NCBI GenBank assembly: GCA_022842465.1
Contig: JALHPN010000012.1
Span: 1 to 64,000, forward strand
Direction: 5' to 3'
Length of the DNA: 64,000 nucleotides
Source: Polyangiaceae bacterium
Lineage (GTDB): Bacteria > Myxococcota_A > Polyangia > Polyangiales > Polyangiaceae
Positions 43,801 through 52,036 of the stretch are shown piece after piece (the first letter of the stretch is position 1; each line of letters begins with the position of its first letter). The notes below the pieces were generated by a model that worked only from the letters and a program-made list of their open reading frames with translations, was not told the DNA's origin and did not search any database. The position numbers were made by a program, and so were the translations under genes.

Positions 43801-45010
43801 ACAGCGTTACCATGCTGCGTATGCCATCTGGGAAGTACCAAAGTCTCGGAAGGGGCAGCGTACTTCGCAGGCCCCACCTAAGAATGTTCCCGAGGAACCG
43901 CGCCTGCTCGTCTGCCTGTGGAATGTCGTTTGCAAAATCTGATGTGCGTCCCCTGAACTCGGAACGCCACTGGTTGTTCCAGTTGAGTCCAGTGTTGACG
44001 TTGGCGAACATCTGCGCAGGCCTATCGCTCGCAGTAATGTTTTCATCAGCGGCGTAATGTGTTGATCGGACGAGATAGTGGGAGTAATTTGCGATGCCGG
44101 CTTGCCATGGGTTTCCCTGGCGCGTCAGTGCGATGCTTTCGGCCAAATTGTAGGTGAAGAGTGTGGCGCGTCCACCCGAGGCATGCTGATAGTGCGCCAC
44201 GGCGGGTGACGGCTGAAGTCCACTGGTTTCGAGATCTGCCAAAACTTGAGTTCCAGTGAGCGCCGTTACTCGACGCGCAGCACTGTGAATTCCGAGAGGC
44301 GCTGTTGTGAGTCCCTGGACGGCGGGGTGGGTCGTCCGGAGCCGGACAGCGCTTGTTGTGCAAAACGAGCACTCCATGCCGGTGCTTCCGGTGTCTCCGT
44401 CTGGAAAGTTATCGGACTTGCACTCGGCCCTGAGCCGCTTTCCAGTCGCTGGATTGATGTCTTCGGCTGCGCGAATGACCTGAGAGCCTGCGCAGAGATG
44501 CCGAGTTGGCGTTGCACCGACATACGGACACACATGCGAGTCGGTCGAAGTTCCTGTGTACGAAACATTGAACACGTCCGAATAGAACGTGCTCGTCGAG
44601 GCGACCTTCGGTCGGAACGCGACGAGGTGGCCTCCGTTCGTGACGAAGTCGCGGAACAGCGTCTCCTCCGTCGGCGTGATCGTGATGGCCGGGAGGATGA
44701 CAGTCGCATGCGTCGCGAGGCAGGTTCCCGTGAGCGCGCTCAACTCCGCCGTGGTGAAGGACTTGTATCCCTCGGTCTTGAGGATTTCAGCGATGAAGGA
44801 TGGGTAGAGATTGGCGCTGTTCGTCGCAGAAACAGTGTCGAGCACCACGAGGATGGGGCTTCCGTCACCGCAGACTCCGCTTGTCTGCTTGCGTGTCGTT
44901 TCAGGCTCACTCGTGAAGATTGTGCCCGATTCGGTGCAAGCCACCGCGACCGCAAGAACCGACGCAAAGGAAGCCCGCCGTATCCACCGGCGGGCGCGTT
45001 CGTTGACCAT
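40886..45010 (-). CDS. Giant lipoprotein: NodB-like domain plus three DUF4082-like repeats
   Basis: 1374 aa. Lipobox AVAC at Cys25. Residues about 50-385 are a domain I do not recognise (VLDTVSATNSANLYPSFIAEILKTEGY). At about 398-690 a polysaccharide-deacetylase (NodB)-like fold is suggested by VTLSSDGCTHGG and AGAHEIGIHYN. A carboxypeptidase-like/fibronectin-type stretch covers about 775-865. Three ~150-residue DUF4082-like repeats (from about 870, 1035 and 1215, each with LGxRFxSDVxGxIxxxxFYR-type starts) end the protein. DUF4082 occurs in extracellular carbohydrate-active proteins. The central part is markedly AT-richer than neighbours, suggesting transfer. It probably modifies or binds extracellular glycan. 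Confidence 0.75.
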   Translation of the reverse strand: MVNERARRWIRRASFASVLAVAVACTESGTIFTSEPETTRKQTSGVCGDGSPILVVLDTVSATNSANLYPSFIAEILKTEGYKSFTTAELSALTGTCLATHATVILPAITITPTEETLFRDFVTNGGHLVAFRPKVASTSTFYSDVFNVSYTGTSTDSHVCPYVGATPTRHLCAGSQVIRAAEDINPATGKRLRAECKSDNFPDGDTGSTGMECSFCTTSAVRLRTTHPAVQGLTTAPLGIHSAARRVTALTGTQVLADLETSGLQPSPAVAHYQHASGGRATLFTYNLAESIALTRQGNPWQAGIANYSHYLVRSTHYAADENITASDRPAQMFANVNTGLNWNNQWRSEFRGRTSDFANDIPQADEQARFLGNILRWGLRSTLPLPRLWYFPDGIRSMVTLSSDGCTHGGDPHKARVQLQAEEVRRAGGNAAFYGFVNDNPLTMVAMTPSMAATLSTADAGAHEIGIHYNIADEHHYTYDEMQYGKTGQTGLNDQRDMYMTQYAVAPHNVAVPTTTRMHTGRWTSTGASDNDGGMPYENYPAAQAKLLASPFGSYPGDRLDSSYISFPRTFGMMTGAAVPMKMLDVCASSGSQSIIDLYEHNTTIEDDVQFFVNSGSTGWPVSVAARRFEVSMAEGFWRYATVHNPLFHSLHWSDAAGGIRPYGLQFLDLARAHGVPVVAPRDFLTHWAARADVTMGSFTYSNGQASFVMKNVLRDQSLLMPIEVGSATLSSVLVDGSSVAFSVEEIEGSWYGRLKVAAGVTAPDYERTVVASYATAYAASGTLGVDGANSVVLLTGIEGSSPGRTVHLSVRADASGGFTFPKLAGGQYEVRPISPTRVFTPATATFTLSSAASLTFSSAAGATPYGAGLALMPDETPSLDDPNPTARQLGVRFKSDVAGAITRLRLFRRAESSARTAYVWTTGGVRVGRADFPAAGKHGGWQEQELLAPVTVPANTTMVAAFVAPSGEAAPYLPGGFDTPLRRGPLQTDPDGSGSVSVSGSVSALPSTSEGNDNYMIDVNFVPFAESFHASPTPSASTASSGTAYMLGMRFSVTTEGQLNALRYYRAAGETGTHYGMVWRVSDNAVMATAQFTNEDGSSVAGWQQQNIPPVPLATGTEYVIGVNSGSNHSNYVYPYEYTGLATASTNGLVSVPGTPNGVYGTFNTSSPFLTTRPTSSYLNTDYFRDIVYSRAQSLYHASTDYVDHFAPVDEGYELGSRFTSDVNGTITAVKFYQAANSAGKPEGGPHVGKVWGPDHRLLATATFPRTNKVGWVEVALDRPLPIRAETEYTVSVNAGIDVDGQGSVASDGDSGVPPSRTWLYAARPGMATVISFRHLQSVGNGGGVYGPIGTCPQSSYYNYLYFRDVVFVPD

Positions 45011-45102
45011 CTGACGTCCTGACGCCGCGCATCCGTTCGACCAGGTGTCGGTTCGAAGAGCGGTGCGCGGCGCGGCCGAGGGTACGGCGGAAGGAACGGC
45101 TC

Positions 45103-45128
45103 CGCTATCCGTGGCCCCACGGATGGCG
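45103..45128 (-). terminator. 12-bp hairpin between membrane-protein gene and giant lipoprotein gene
   Basis: CGCTATCCGTGG (45103-45114) and CCACGGATGGCG (45117-45128) pair throughout (one T-G) with a 2-nt gap. It lies downstream of the minus-strand gene ending at 45192 and 93 nt before the giant gene start, so it may end the first transcript. Confidence 0.5.
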
Positions 45129-45191
45129 CAGCCCCCCACCCACCCGCTCGCGTGTATATCGCTCAGGGAGAAATGCGGCGCGCTGTCACAG

Positions 45192-46715
45192 TCACGCGAA
45201 CAGGCGCAACCATCCGCCGCGCCCGAAGCGCTTCCACCCGCTGGCCACCGCTTCCCACCCCAGGAGCAGCAGGATGAACAAACCAAACACGTGGAAGCAC
45301 GAGTAGCAGGTCATTCCGCCGTCGGAGTAGATGAGGAAGGGCGTGATCGAGAGCGGCGTGGAGAAGAGGAGGAGCTTCACCTCGGTCCACCGGCGCGTGA
45401 CGAGGAGGAGCAGGAGGAGCGGTACGCACGCGAGACCGACGAGGCCGCCCGAGAGGTAGTAGTGCTTCTCCGCCGTCGCGAGGCCCACGGGGGTCGTTCG
45501 CTCGAGGATGCGCTCGATGCGCTTCTCGAGGATGTCGACGTACCACTTCGGGTCTCGCTTGATGTCTCCGACGACCTTCCTGCGAATGAGGTCGTGGTAG
45601 CCCGGCGTCTCGAAGAACATCACCGGGTAGACCTTCGCCTCGTCCCAGTGCCGAGGCTGGATGAGGAAGGGCACGAACGTGATGTCCGGGTGCATTCGCT
45701 GGAGCGCCGGCAGCGTGTAGCGATACGCCGTGAGGTCCTGCCACTCGTAGCCGTACTTCGTGTCGAAATCGCCGAGACCGCACCACACGGGGTGCCAGAA
45801 TTCGTGCGCGTACTCGCGGGGACCGTTGTAGGCCGAGCCGCCGACCCGGCTCACGGTCTCGGCCGCGCGGACGAACTTCTTCTCGAGGTACGAGACGGAG
45901 GCTTTCGACCCGACCCAGACCGTGACGAGCATCACGAGGATGGCCGCGCCGCGGACCTTCCACGGCCGCCACCCCATCGTGAGGAAGATCAGCATCGCGC
46001 CGGCGAGCATCGTCGTCGGCTCGGAGCGGAAGTTCCGGACGATCGCCATCAACACGCCCGTGGCCGCCGCCGCGGCCCAGGGGTACCAGCTCGGCGCGCG
46101 GAGGCGTTTGTCGAACAGAGGCAGATGGATCGCCAGAAAAAGGATCATGGTCGTGATCGACCACGAGAAGACGTTCTCCTGGAGATACGTCACGAAGAGC
46201 TGGAAGGGATTCGACCCGAGCAGCCATACGAGCAGCGCGCCCCGCCACGTCCACCCCACCGCCCAGGCGGAGAAAAACAGCGCGCACAGCGCGAACGTGA
46301 AGGCGTAGCGGTTCGCAGGCTTCACCGATGGGGTGACCGCGTCATGACGCTGCCAGGCGTCGACGAAGTAGAGGAACGTCCGTCCGCGATCGCCGGAGCG
46401 GAACGTCGTCCCCTCGTCCTGGAAGAGCGTCTTCGGCCCCTCTTGCAGGATGCGCTGGGCCTCCGCCTTCGTGTCGGCCTTGATCGGAGCCTTGGTCGCG
46501 ACCGGATAGAGCCCGAGGTGCCAGAGGAAGAAGAAGAACTTGCGGTCTTCGTTGAGACCGGTGGAGGCCGTCACGCGCTGCGAGCTGTCGATCTTCGCGG
46601 TCGGCTTCGCGAAGCCGCGCTGCCAGGAGACGATGCTGAACAGGCCCACGACGAGCACGAGGACGCGCCACCCCCGTCGCAAGGCCCTCGGGTTCAGTCG
46701 CTCGAACAGCCTCAT
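45192..46715 (-). CDS. Polytopic membrane protein of the glycan cluster
   Basis: 507 aa, about ten transmembrane helices. The first periplasmic loop is long (residues about 32-130) and contains RKFFFFLWHLGLYPV and QDEGTTFRSGDRGRTFLYFVDAW. Later blocks FRSEPTTMLAGAMLIFLT and PREYAHEFWHPVWCGLGDFDTKYGYEWQDLTAY look GT-C-like, and a Cys/His-containing CYSCFHVFGLFILLLLGW lies near the C-terminus. No family is recognised. Its ATG overlaps the stop of the upstream glycosyltransferase gene (4 nt), so the pair is likely to act together on a lipid-linked sugar. Confidence 0.72.
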   Translation of the reverse strand: MRLFERLNPRALRRGWRVLVLVVGLFSIVSWQRGFAKPTAKIDSSQRVTASTGLNEDRKFFFFLWHLGLYPVATKAPIKADTKAEAQRILQEGPKTLFQDEGTTFRSGDRGRTFLYFVDAWQRHDAVTPSVKPANRYAFTFALCALFFSAWAVGWTWRGALLVWLLGSNPFQLFVTYLQENVFSWSITTMILFLAIHLPLFDKRLRAPSWYPWAAAAATGVLMAIVRNFRSEPTTMLAGAMLIFLTMGWRPWKVRGAAILVMLVTVWVGSKASVSYLEKKFVRAAETVSRVGGSAYNGPREYAHEFWHPVWCGLGDFDTKYGYEWQDLTAYRYTLPALQRMHPDITFVPFLIQPRHWDEAKVYPVMFFETPGYHDLIRRKVVGDIKRDPKWYVDILEKRIERILERTTPVGLATAEKHYYLSGGLVGLACVPLLLLLLVTRRWTEVKLLLFSTPLSITPFLIYSDGGMTCYSCFHVFGLFILLLLGWEAVASGWKRFGRGGWLRLFA

Positions 46716-47443
46716 GACCTACGAAGGGTGCCCCGCAGCGTGAGGAGCTGGGCGACGTTCGCGCGGATGTTCCGTACGTTGTTGACCTTCGATTCGCCGT
46801 GAGCCCGGGGCCTCACGGTCGTCGGGATGCTGACGATGCGGTAACCGGCTCGATGGACGCGGAGGATCATCTCCATCACGATCCCCCAGCCGCGACCCGT
46901 GGAGCGGAGCGGAATCGCCTGGAGCACGCTCCGCCGGAGCATGAACACCCCCTGGAAGCGCGGCATCTTCCCGATGACGACGCGGTAGAGGGCGCGCTCG
47001 ATGGCGGAGAGCGCCTTGCCGACGCTGTCCTGCCGCCGAGGCAGGTACCCAAGGACGAGGTCGCGGTCCTCCACGTTCCGCCGCAGGTCTGCGAGGATGC
47101 TCGGCGGGAACTGACCGTCCGCCGGAAAGAAGGAGAGGAACGTGCCGCGCGCCGCGTCCAAGCCCGTCCGGTAGACGCCCCCGAGGCCGAGGTTCTCGGC
47201 GTGATGGATCACGCGAACACGCGCGTTGCCGGCCGCGAGCTCGTCCGCGGTGCGCTCCGTACCGTCGTTGCTACCGTCATCGATGATGAGGACCTCATAG
47301 GGCTTTCCGAGCGCCTCGAGCTCCTGCACGACGTCGAGCACGAACCCTTCGATCGACTTGGCCTCGTTCCACGCGAAGACGCACACCGTCGTATCGAGAG
47401 GTGCACCATTCCCGTCGGTCGATGCGTCAGCGCCGGAGGCCAT
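46712..47443 (-). CDS. Glycosyltransferase family 2, polyprenyl-phosphate type
   Basis: 243 aa from the ATG at 47443. Motifs: TVCVFAWNEAKSIEGFV, VLIIDDGSNDGT, and TFLSFFPADGQFPPSIL (Asp-Gly in the metal-binding position). The C-terminal RPRAHGESKVNNVRNI matches DPM1-like enzymes, which make polyprenyl-phosphate sugars used by GT-C transferases. No transmembrane pair. It overlaps the polytopic protein gene at 45192-46715 by 4 nt and is divergent from the sugar dehydrogenase with 66 nt between. Confidence 0.9.
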   Translation of the reverse strand: MASGADASTDGNGAPLDTTVCVFAWNEAKSIEGFVLDVVQELEALGKPYEVLIIDDGSNDGTERTADELAAGNARVRVIHHAENLGLGGVYRTGLDAARGTFLSFFPADGQFPPSILADLRRNVEDRDLVLGYLPRRQDSVGKALSAIERALYRVVIGKMPRFQGVFMLRRSVLQAIPLRSTGRGWGIVMEMILRVHRAGYRIVSIPTTVRPRAHGESKVNNVRNIRANVAQLLTLRGTLRRS

Positions 47444-47484
47444 ACGGACAGTGCCCCCTGGTAGCGCGGTTCCGCCTTTTCGAC

Positions 47485-47490
47485 TAGCCT
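47485..47490 (+). promoter_or_regulatory. TAGCCT -10-like hexamer
   Basis: Ends 19 nt before the ATG at 47510; the longest spacing of the set, still without a convincing Shine-Dalgarno. Confidence 0.35.
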
Positions 47491-47509
47491 CCACCTCCCT
47501 CCGGGACTC

Positions 47510-48832
47510 ATGAAACACCTCCACGAGCGCATCGCTTCTCGCGCCGCCACCGTCGGCGTCATCGGTCTCGGCTACGTCGGCCTGTCGGTGGCTTCCGCCC
47601 TCGCCGCGACCGGATTTCGGGTCATCGGCGTCGACATCAAGCTCGATCGCGTCGCCCGGATCAACTCCGGGGAGTGCCCCATCGAGGGCAAGGAGCCCGA
47701 GCTCCCCGAGCTCATCGCCTCCGTCGCGAAGTCGAAGAAGCTGGTCGCGACGGCCGACTACGCCGACCTCGCCGAGTGCGATGTCGTCCTCATCGACGTC
47801 GACACGCCGGTCGCCACCGATCACCGCCCGCGCTTCGAGGCGCTCCGCGCCGCGTGCCGCGAGCTCGGAAAGGTCCTCAAGCAGGGCGCCCTCGTGATCG
47901 TCGAGTCGACGATCGCGCCGGGCACCTGCACCACCGTCGTCGCGCCGATCCTCGAGAAGGCGAGCGGGAAGAAGCTGAACGACGGCTTCTTCCTCGGCCA
48001 CTGCCCCGAGCGCGTCATGCCGGGCCGTTTGCTCAAGAACCTCCGCGAGCTCTCGCGCGTCTGCGGCGGCTCCACGCCGGAGACGAGCGACGCGATGGTC
48101 GCCCTCTATCGCTCGATCGTCCAGGGCAAGCTCGACAAGAGCGACTGCGTCACCGCCGAGCTCGTGAAGACGGCCGAGAACACCTACCGCGACGTGAACA
48201 TCGCCTTCGCGAACGAGCTCGGGCTCATCTGCGAGGCCGTCGGTGCCGACTTCCGGCGTGTCCGCGACCTCGTGAACGAGTCGCCCGGCCGTAACGTGCT
48301 CCTCGCGGGCGCCGGCGTCGGCGGGCACTGTATCCCGAAGGATCCGTGGCTCCTCGTCCACGGCGTCGAGGGCTTCACCCCGCGCCTCATCGCCGCGGCG
48401 CGCTCGGTCAACGAGTCGATGCCCCTCCACATGGCGCGTCTCGTCGAGGATGCGCTCGAGGAGGTCGGCAAGAGCGTCTTCGGAACGAAGCTCGCGATCC
48501 TCGGCTACGCGTACCTCGAGAACTCGGACGACTGCCGGAACAGCCCGTCGGCTGCCCTCATCGAGCACCTCGAGGACTGGGGCGCGAGCGTCGTCGTCCA
48601 CGATCCGTGGGTGCCCGAGTATGCGAAGCCCATCGACGAGGTCCTCCGCGCCTGCGACGCGGCCGTCATCATGGTCTCGCACGACGAGTACAGGTCGCTC
48701 GACCTCGCGGCGATGAAGAAGCTCCTCGCCACGCCGGTGCTCGTCGACGGCAGGCACGTCGTCGACGGTGCCGACGCGAAGAAGGCCGGTCTCGTCTTCC
48801 GTGGTCTCGCGCGCGGCCGCGACAACGCCTGA
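47510..48832 (+). CDS. Nucleotide-sugar 6-dehydrogenase (UDP-GlcNAc/UDP-ManNAc type)
   Basis: 440 aa. N-terminal NAD domain GVIGLGYVGLSVASALA, the SxxPxxT-type block VIVESTIAPGTC, the middle-domain block TAENTYRDVNIAFANELGLICE, and the catalytic Cys in GVGGHCIPKDP near residue 274. FLGHCPERVMPGRLLKNLRELSRVCGG is characteristic of WecC/WbpA-type enzymes rather than plain UDP-glucose dehydrogenase. It oxidises C6 of a UDP-HexNAc to the uronic acid. Followed 18 nt later by an epimerase with an AAGGAA Shine-Dalgarno. Confidence 0.93.
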   Translation: MKHLHERIASRAATVGVIGLGYVGLSVASALAATGFRVIGVDIKLDRVARINSGECPIEGKEPELPELIASVAKSKKLVATADYADLAECDVVLIDVDTPVATDHRPRFEALRAACRELGKVLKQGALVIVESTIAPGTCTTVVAPILEKASGKKLNDGFFLGHCPERVMPGRLLKNLRELSRVCGGSTPETSDAMVALYRSIVQGKLDKSDCVTAELVKTAENTYRDVNIAFANELGLICEAVGADFRRVRDLVNESPGRNVLLAGAGVGGHCIPKDPWLLVHGVEGFTPRLIAAARSVNESMPLHMARLVEDALEEVGKSVFGTKLAILGYAYLENSDDCRNSPSAALIEHLEDWGASVVVHDPWVPEYAKPIDEVLRACDAAVIMVSHDEYRSLDLAAMKKLLATPVLVDGRHVVDGADAKKAGLVFRGLARGRDNA

Positions 48833-48850
48833 AACGAAGGAACCTCCGCC

Positions 48851-49819
48851 ATGGACACGCAGCAGATCGAAGGCAAGCGGATCTTCATCACGGGCGGCGC
48901 CGGCTTCATCGGCTCGACCCTGACGGGGCTTCTCTACGAGAAGAACCAGATCGTCGTGTTCGACAACTTCGCGCGCGATTCGATCAAGGACAAACCGTAC
49001 AAGGATCACAAGAACCTCACCCTCATCAAGGGTGACGTCCTCGACGGCCCCGCCGTCGCGCAGGCGATGAAGGGCGCGGACATGGTCGTCCACTGCGCCG
49101 CCATCGCCGGCATCGACACGGTGACGAAGAGCCCCGTCCGCACGCTCCGCGTGAACATGCTCGGCTCCGCCAACGTGCTCGACGCGGCCGCCGCGCAGGG
49201 CAAGCTCGATCGCGTCGTCTGCTTCTCGACGAGCGAGGTCTACGGCTCGCACGCCTTCCGCGTGTCGGAGGCGGACGACACGACCGTCGGGGCCGTCGGC
49301 GAGCCGCGCTGGTCCTACGCCGTCGGCAAGCTCGCCGAGGAGCACCTCGCGATCATGTACCACCGCGAGCAGGGGCTCCCGACGGTGGTCGTCCGCCCCT
49401 TCAACGTCTACGGCCCCGGCCAGGTCGGCGAAGGCGCGATCCGGAACTTCATCCTCCGCGCGCTCGCGAACGAGCCGATCCAGATCTACGGCGACGGCTC
49501 GCAGATCCGCGCCTGGTGCTACGTCGACGACATGGTCGACTGCGTCATGCGCTGCCTCGCGCACCCGAAGGCCGTCGGCGAGTCGTTCAACGTCGGCAAC
49601 GAGCGCGCGGTCGCGACGACCGTGGGCCTCGCCGAGATGTGCGTCCGCGTGCTCGGCTCGACGTCGACGATCTCGCACGTCGAGCGGAACGCCGCCGACG
49701 TCCAGCTCCGCGTCCCCAAGACGACGAAGGGCAAGGAGCTCATCGGCTTCGTCGCGAAGGTCGGCCTCGAGGAAGGGATCCGCCGCACCGGCGAGTTCTA
49801 CAAGGCTCAGGCGCGATGA
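48851..49819 (+). CDS. NAD-dependent nucleotide-sugar epimerase/dehydratase
   Basis: 322 aa. Extended SDR: IFITGGAGFIGSTL, catalytic Ser region CFSTSEVYGSH, YxxxK in SYAVGKLAEEHLA, and the substrate block RPFNVYGPGQVGEG followed by IQIYGDGSQIRAWCYVDDMVD. It most resembles UDP-sugar 4-epimerases or decarboxylases of surface-polysaccharide clusters. It probably works on the product of the preceding dehydrogenase. Its stop overlaps the aminotransferase start by 4 nt. Confidence 0.9.
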   Translation: MDTQQIEGKRIFITGGAGFIGSTLTGLLYEKNQIVVFDNFARDSIKDKPYKDHKNLTLIKGDVLDGPAVAQAMKGADMVVHCAAIAGIDTVTKSPVRTLRVNMLGSANVLDAAAAQGKLDRVVCFSTSEVYGSHAFRVSEADDTTVGAVGEPRWSYAVGKLAEEHLAIMYHREQGLPTVVVRPFNVYGPGQVGEGAIRNFILRALANEPIQIYGDGSQIRAWCYVDDMVDCVMRCLAHPKAVGESFNVGNERAVATTVGLAEMCVRVLGSTSTISHVERNAADVQLRVPKTTKGKELIGFVAKVGLEEGIRRTGEFYKAQAR

Positions 49820-50961
49820 TCCGCATCACGGTCCCGTCGATCGAGGAAGACGACCTCGCGGCGGTCCGCGAGACGCTCCAGTCGGGCTTCCTCGTCCAGG
49901 GGCCGCGGGTGAAGGCGTTCGAGGACGCGATGGCGGCCGAGGTCGGGACGAAGAACGTAGTCGCGGTCACGAACTGCACCGCGGCGCTGCATCTCGCGCT
50001 CCTCGCGATCGGCGTCGTCCCGGGGGACCTCGTGCTCGTCACGGCGTACTCGTGGATCACGACCGCGAACGTGATCGAGCTGTGCGGAGCGCAGCCGGTC
50101 TTCGTCGACGTCGATCCGAAGACGTTCAACATGGATCCCGCCGCGCTCGAGCGGCGCCTCGCGGAGCTCGCGAACCTCGGCGAGACGCGGAAGCGCCTCA
50201 AGGCCGTCCTCCCGGTCCACACGTTCGGCCAGATGGCCGACGTCGACGCGCTCGGATCCATCGCGGCGAAGGCGGGGATCCCGATGATCGAGGACGCCGC
50301 GTGCGCCCTCGGCGCGACGTGGAACGGCAAGCGGGCCGGCTCGGTCGGCCTCGTGGGCGCCTTCAGCTTCCACCCCCGGAAGGCGATCACGACGGGGGAG
50401 GGCGGCGCCCTCACGACGAACGACGACGCGCTCGCGCGCACGCTCCGCGCGCTCCGGAACCACGGCCAGGATCCGACGCCCGAGCCGGGCGCGACGGACC
50501 CGTTCGTGATGCCTGGCCACAACACGCGCATGACCGAGATGCAGGGCGCGATGGGCGTCACGCAGATGAAGAAGCTCGCGCGCATCGTCACGGCGCGGAA
50601 GCGGCTCGCCGCGCGCTACGACGAGCGGTTCCGCGGCTCGAACGTGACGCCGCCGCACGTCCCCGCCGGGAGCGGCCACGTCTACCAGTCCTACGTCACG
50701 CTCCTCCCCGAGGCGGCCGCGGCCGCACGCCCGGCGATCCTCGCGAAGCTGAAGGAGCGCGGCGTCGAGGCGACGATCGGCACCTGGCACATGCCGCTGA
50801 CGCAGTACTTCCGCACGAAGTACGGCTACCGCAAGGGGGACTTCCCCGCCTCCGACGACGTCTTCGCCCGCGCGCTCACGCTCCCCTTGTTCGAGGCGAT
50901 GACGGACGCGCAGGTCGACGAGGTCGCGAGCACGCTCCTCGACGTCGTCTCGAGCGTGTGA
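49816..50961 (+). CDS. DegT/DnrJ/EryC1-family sugar aminotransferase (first copy)
   Basis: 381 aa. PLP enzyme with VTNCTAALHLALLAIGV, the Asp block MIEDAACALGATW, and the PLP-Lys in GAFSFHPRKAITTGEGG. C-terminal HVYQSYVTLL and GTWHMPLTQYF support the family. It should aminate a keto-sugar nucleotide at C3 or C4. ATG overlaps the epimerase stop; the gene's own stop overlaps the DNA glycosylase start (GTGA), an unexpected coupling. A second family member lies at 58284-59414. Confidence 0.93.
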   Translation: MIRITVPSIEEDDLAAVRETLQSGFLVQGPRVKAFEDAMAAEVGTKNVVAVTNCTAALHLALLAIGVVPGDLVLVTAYSWITTANVIELCGAQPVFVDVDPKTFNMDPAALERRLAELANLGETRKRLKAVLPVHTFGQMADVDALGSIAAKAGIPMIEDAACALGATWNGKRAGSVGLVGAFSFHPRKAITTGEGGALTTNDDALARTLRALRNHGQDPTPEPGATDPFVMPGHNTRMTEMQGAMGVTQMKKLARIVTARKRLAARYDERFRGSNVTPPHVPAGSGHVYQSYVTLLPEAAAAARPAILAKLKERGVEATIGTWHMPLTQYFRTKYGYRKGDFPASDDVFARALTLPLFEAMTDAQVDEVASTLLDVVSSV

Positions 50962-52034
50962 TCACGCGGCGCGATCTCGCGCGCTTCGCCGTCGCGCGGA
51001 GCCTCTTCCCGCAGACGACGCTCCTCCGCGCCGTGGCGAAGCTCGGCTTCGTCCAGGCCGATCCGATCCGGGCCCCGGCGCGGGCGCAGGATCTGACGCT
51101 TCGTCATCGCGTGAAGGACTACCGCGCCGGCGATCTCGAGCGGAAGTACCCCCGTCTCCCGATCGAGGAGGACTTCTTCGTCAACTATGGGTTCCTCCCG
51201 CGCGCGACGCAGGCCCTCATGCATCCACGCGCCGCGCGCTCGAAGTGGACGCGCGTCCGCCAGCGCGACGCCGACGACGTGCTCGCGTTCGTCAGGGAGC
51301 GAGGCGTCGTGCACCCGCGCGAGGTCGATGCGCACTTCCAGCACGGGCGCGTCACCAACTGGTTCGGGGGCACGTCGAGCGCGAGCACGCAGCTCCTCGA
51401 CGACATGCACTACCGCGGGCTCCTCCGCGTCGCGGGGCGCGAGGGCGGTACGCGCACGTACGCCGTCCGTGAGCCGCACGAGGCGGCGCCCAATCCGGAC
51501 GTCGCGCTCGACACGCTCGTCGACGTCATCGTCGATCTCTACGCGCCGCTCCCTGAGAGGAGCCTCGGCGAGCTCGTCGCGTTCCTCCGGCGCGGGGTCC
51601 CGCAGTGGGCCACGCGCCGTCGCGCGGCGCTCGCGCGGGCGAAGGAGCGGCTGCCGAGCGCCTCCGAGGGCGGCGTCACCTGGCTCTGGCCGGCAGGCGA
51701 GGACCCCGCGAGCAAGCGCCACGTGATCGACGACGAGGTCCGCCTCCTCGCGCCCTTCGATCCGATCGTGTGGGATCGCCGGCGCTTCGAGCTCCTCTGG
51801 GGCTGGGCGTACCGCTTCGAGGCGTACACCCCGGCCTCGAAGCGCGTGCGCGGCTACTACGCGCTGCCGCTCCTCTGGCGCGGCGAGGTGATCGGCTGGG
51901 GGAACGCTGCGGTCATCGAGGGCGCCGTCCAGCTCGACCTCGGCTACGTCCGCGGCGCGCCACCGGCGGGGATTCCGTTCCGGCGCGCCCTCGACGCGGA
52001 GCGCGCGCGGCTCGCGACGTTCCTCGGCCTTTGA
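50958..52034 (+). CDS. AlkZ/YcaQ-family DNA glycosylase-like protein
   Basis: 358 aa from a GTG that overlaps the aminotransferase stop. The family hallmark Q-x-D is in GFVQADPIRAPARAQDL (about residue 30-45), and winged-helix repeats follow (Pfam HTH_42 type). The block RHVIDDEVRLLAPFDPIVWDRRRFELLWGWAYRFEAY is typical of the YcaQ C-terminus. Relatives in enterobacteria and Streptomyces unhook interstrand DNA crosslinks. A repair enzyme translationally coupled to sugar-biosynthesis genes is unusual. Confidence 0.85.
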   Translation: MITRRDLARFAVARSLFPQTTLLRAVAKLGFVQADPIRAPARAQDLTLRHRVKDYRAGDLERKYPRLPIEEDFFVNYGFLPRATQALMHPRAARSKWTRVRQRDADDVLAFVRERGVVHPREVDAHFQHGRVTNWFGGTSSASTQLLDDMHYRGLLRVAGREGGTRTYAVREPHEAAPNPDVALDTLVDVIVDLYAPLPERSLGELVAFLRRGVPQWATRRRAALARAKERLPSASEGGVTWLWPAGEDPASKRHVIDDEVRLLAPFDPIVWDRRRFELLWGWAYRFEAYTPASKRVRGYYALPLLWRGEVIGWGNAAVIEGAVQLDLGYVRGAPPAGIPFRRALDAERARLATFLGL

Positions 52035-52036
52035 CG

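Noticed and set aside
45045-46802. Plus-strand 585-codon frame opposite the polytopic protein gene
   Set aside because: Arg/Glu-rich shadow of a hydrophobic protein; the minus-strand protein has ten clear helices.
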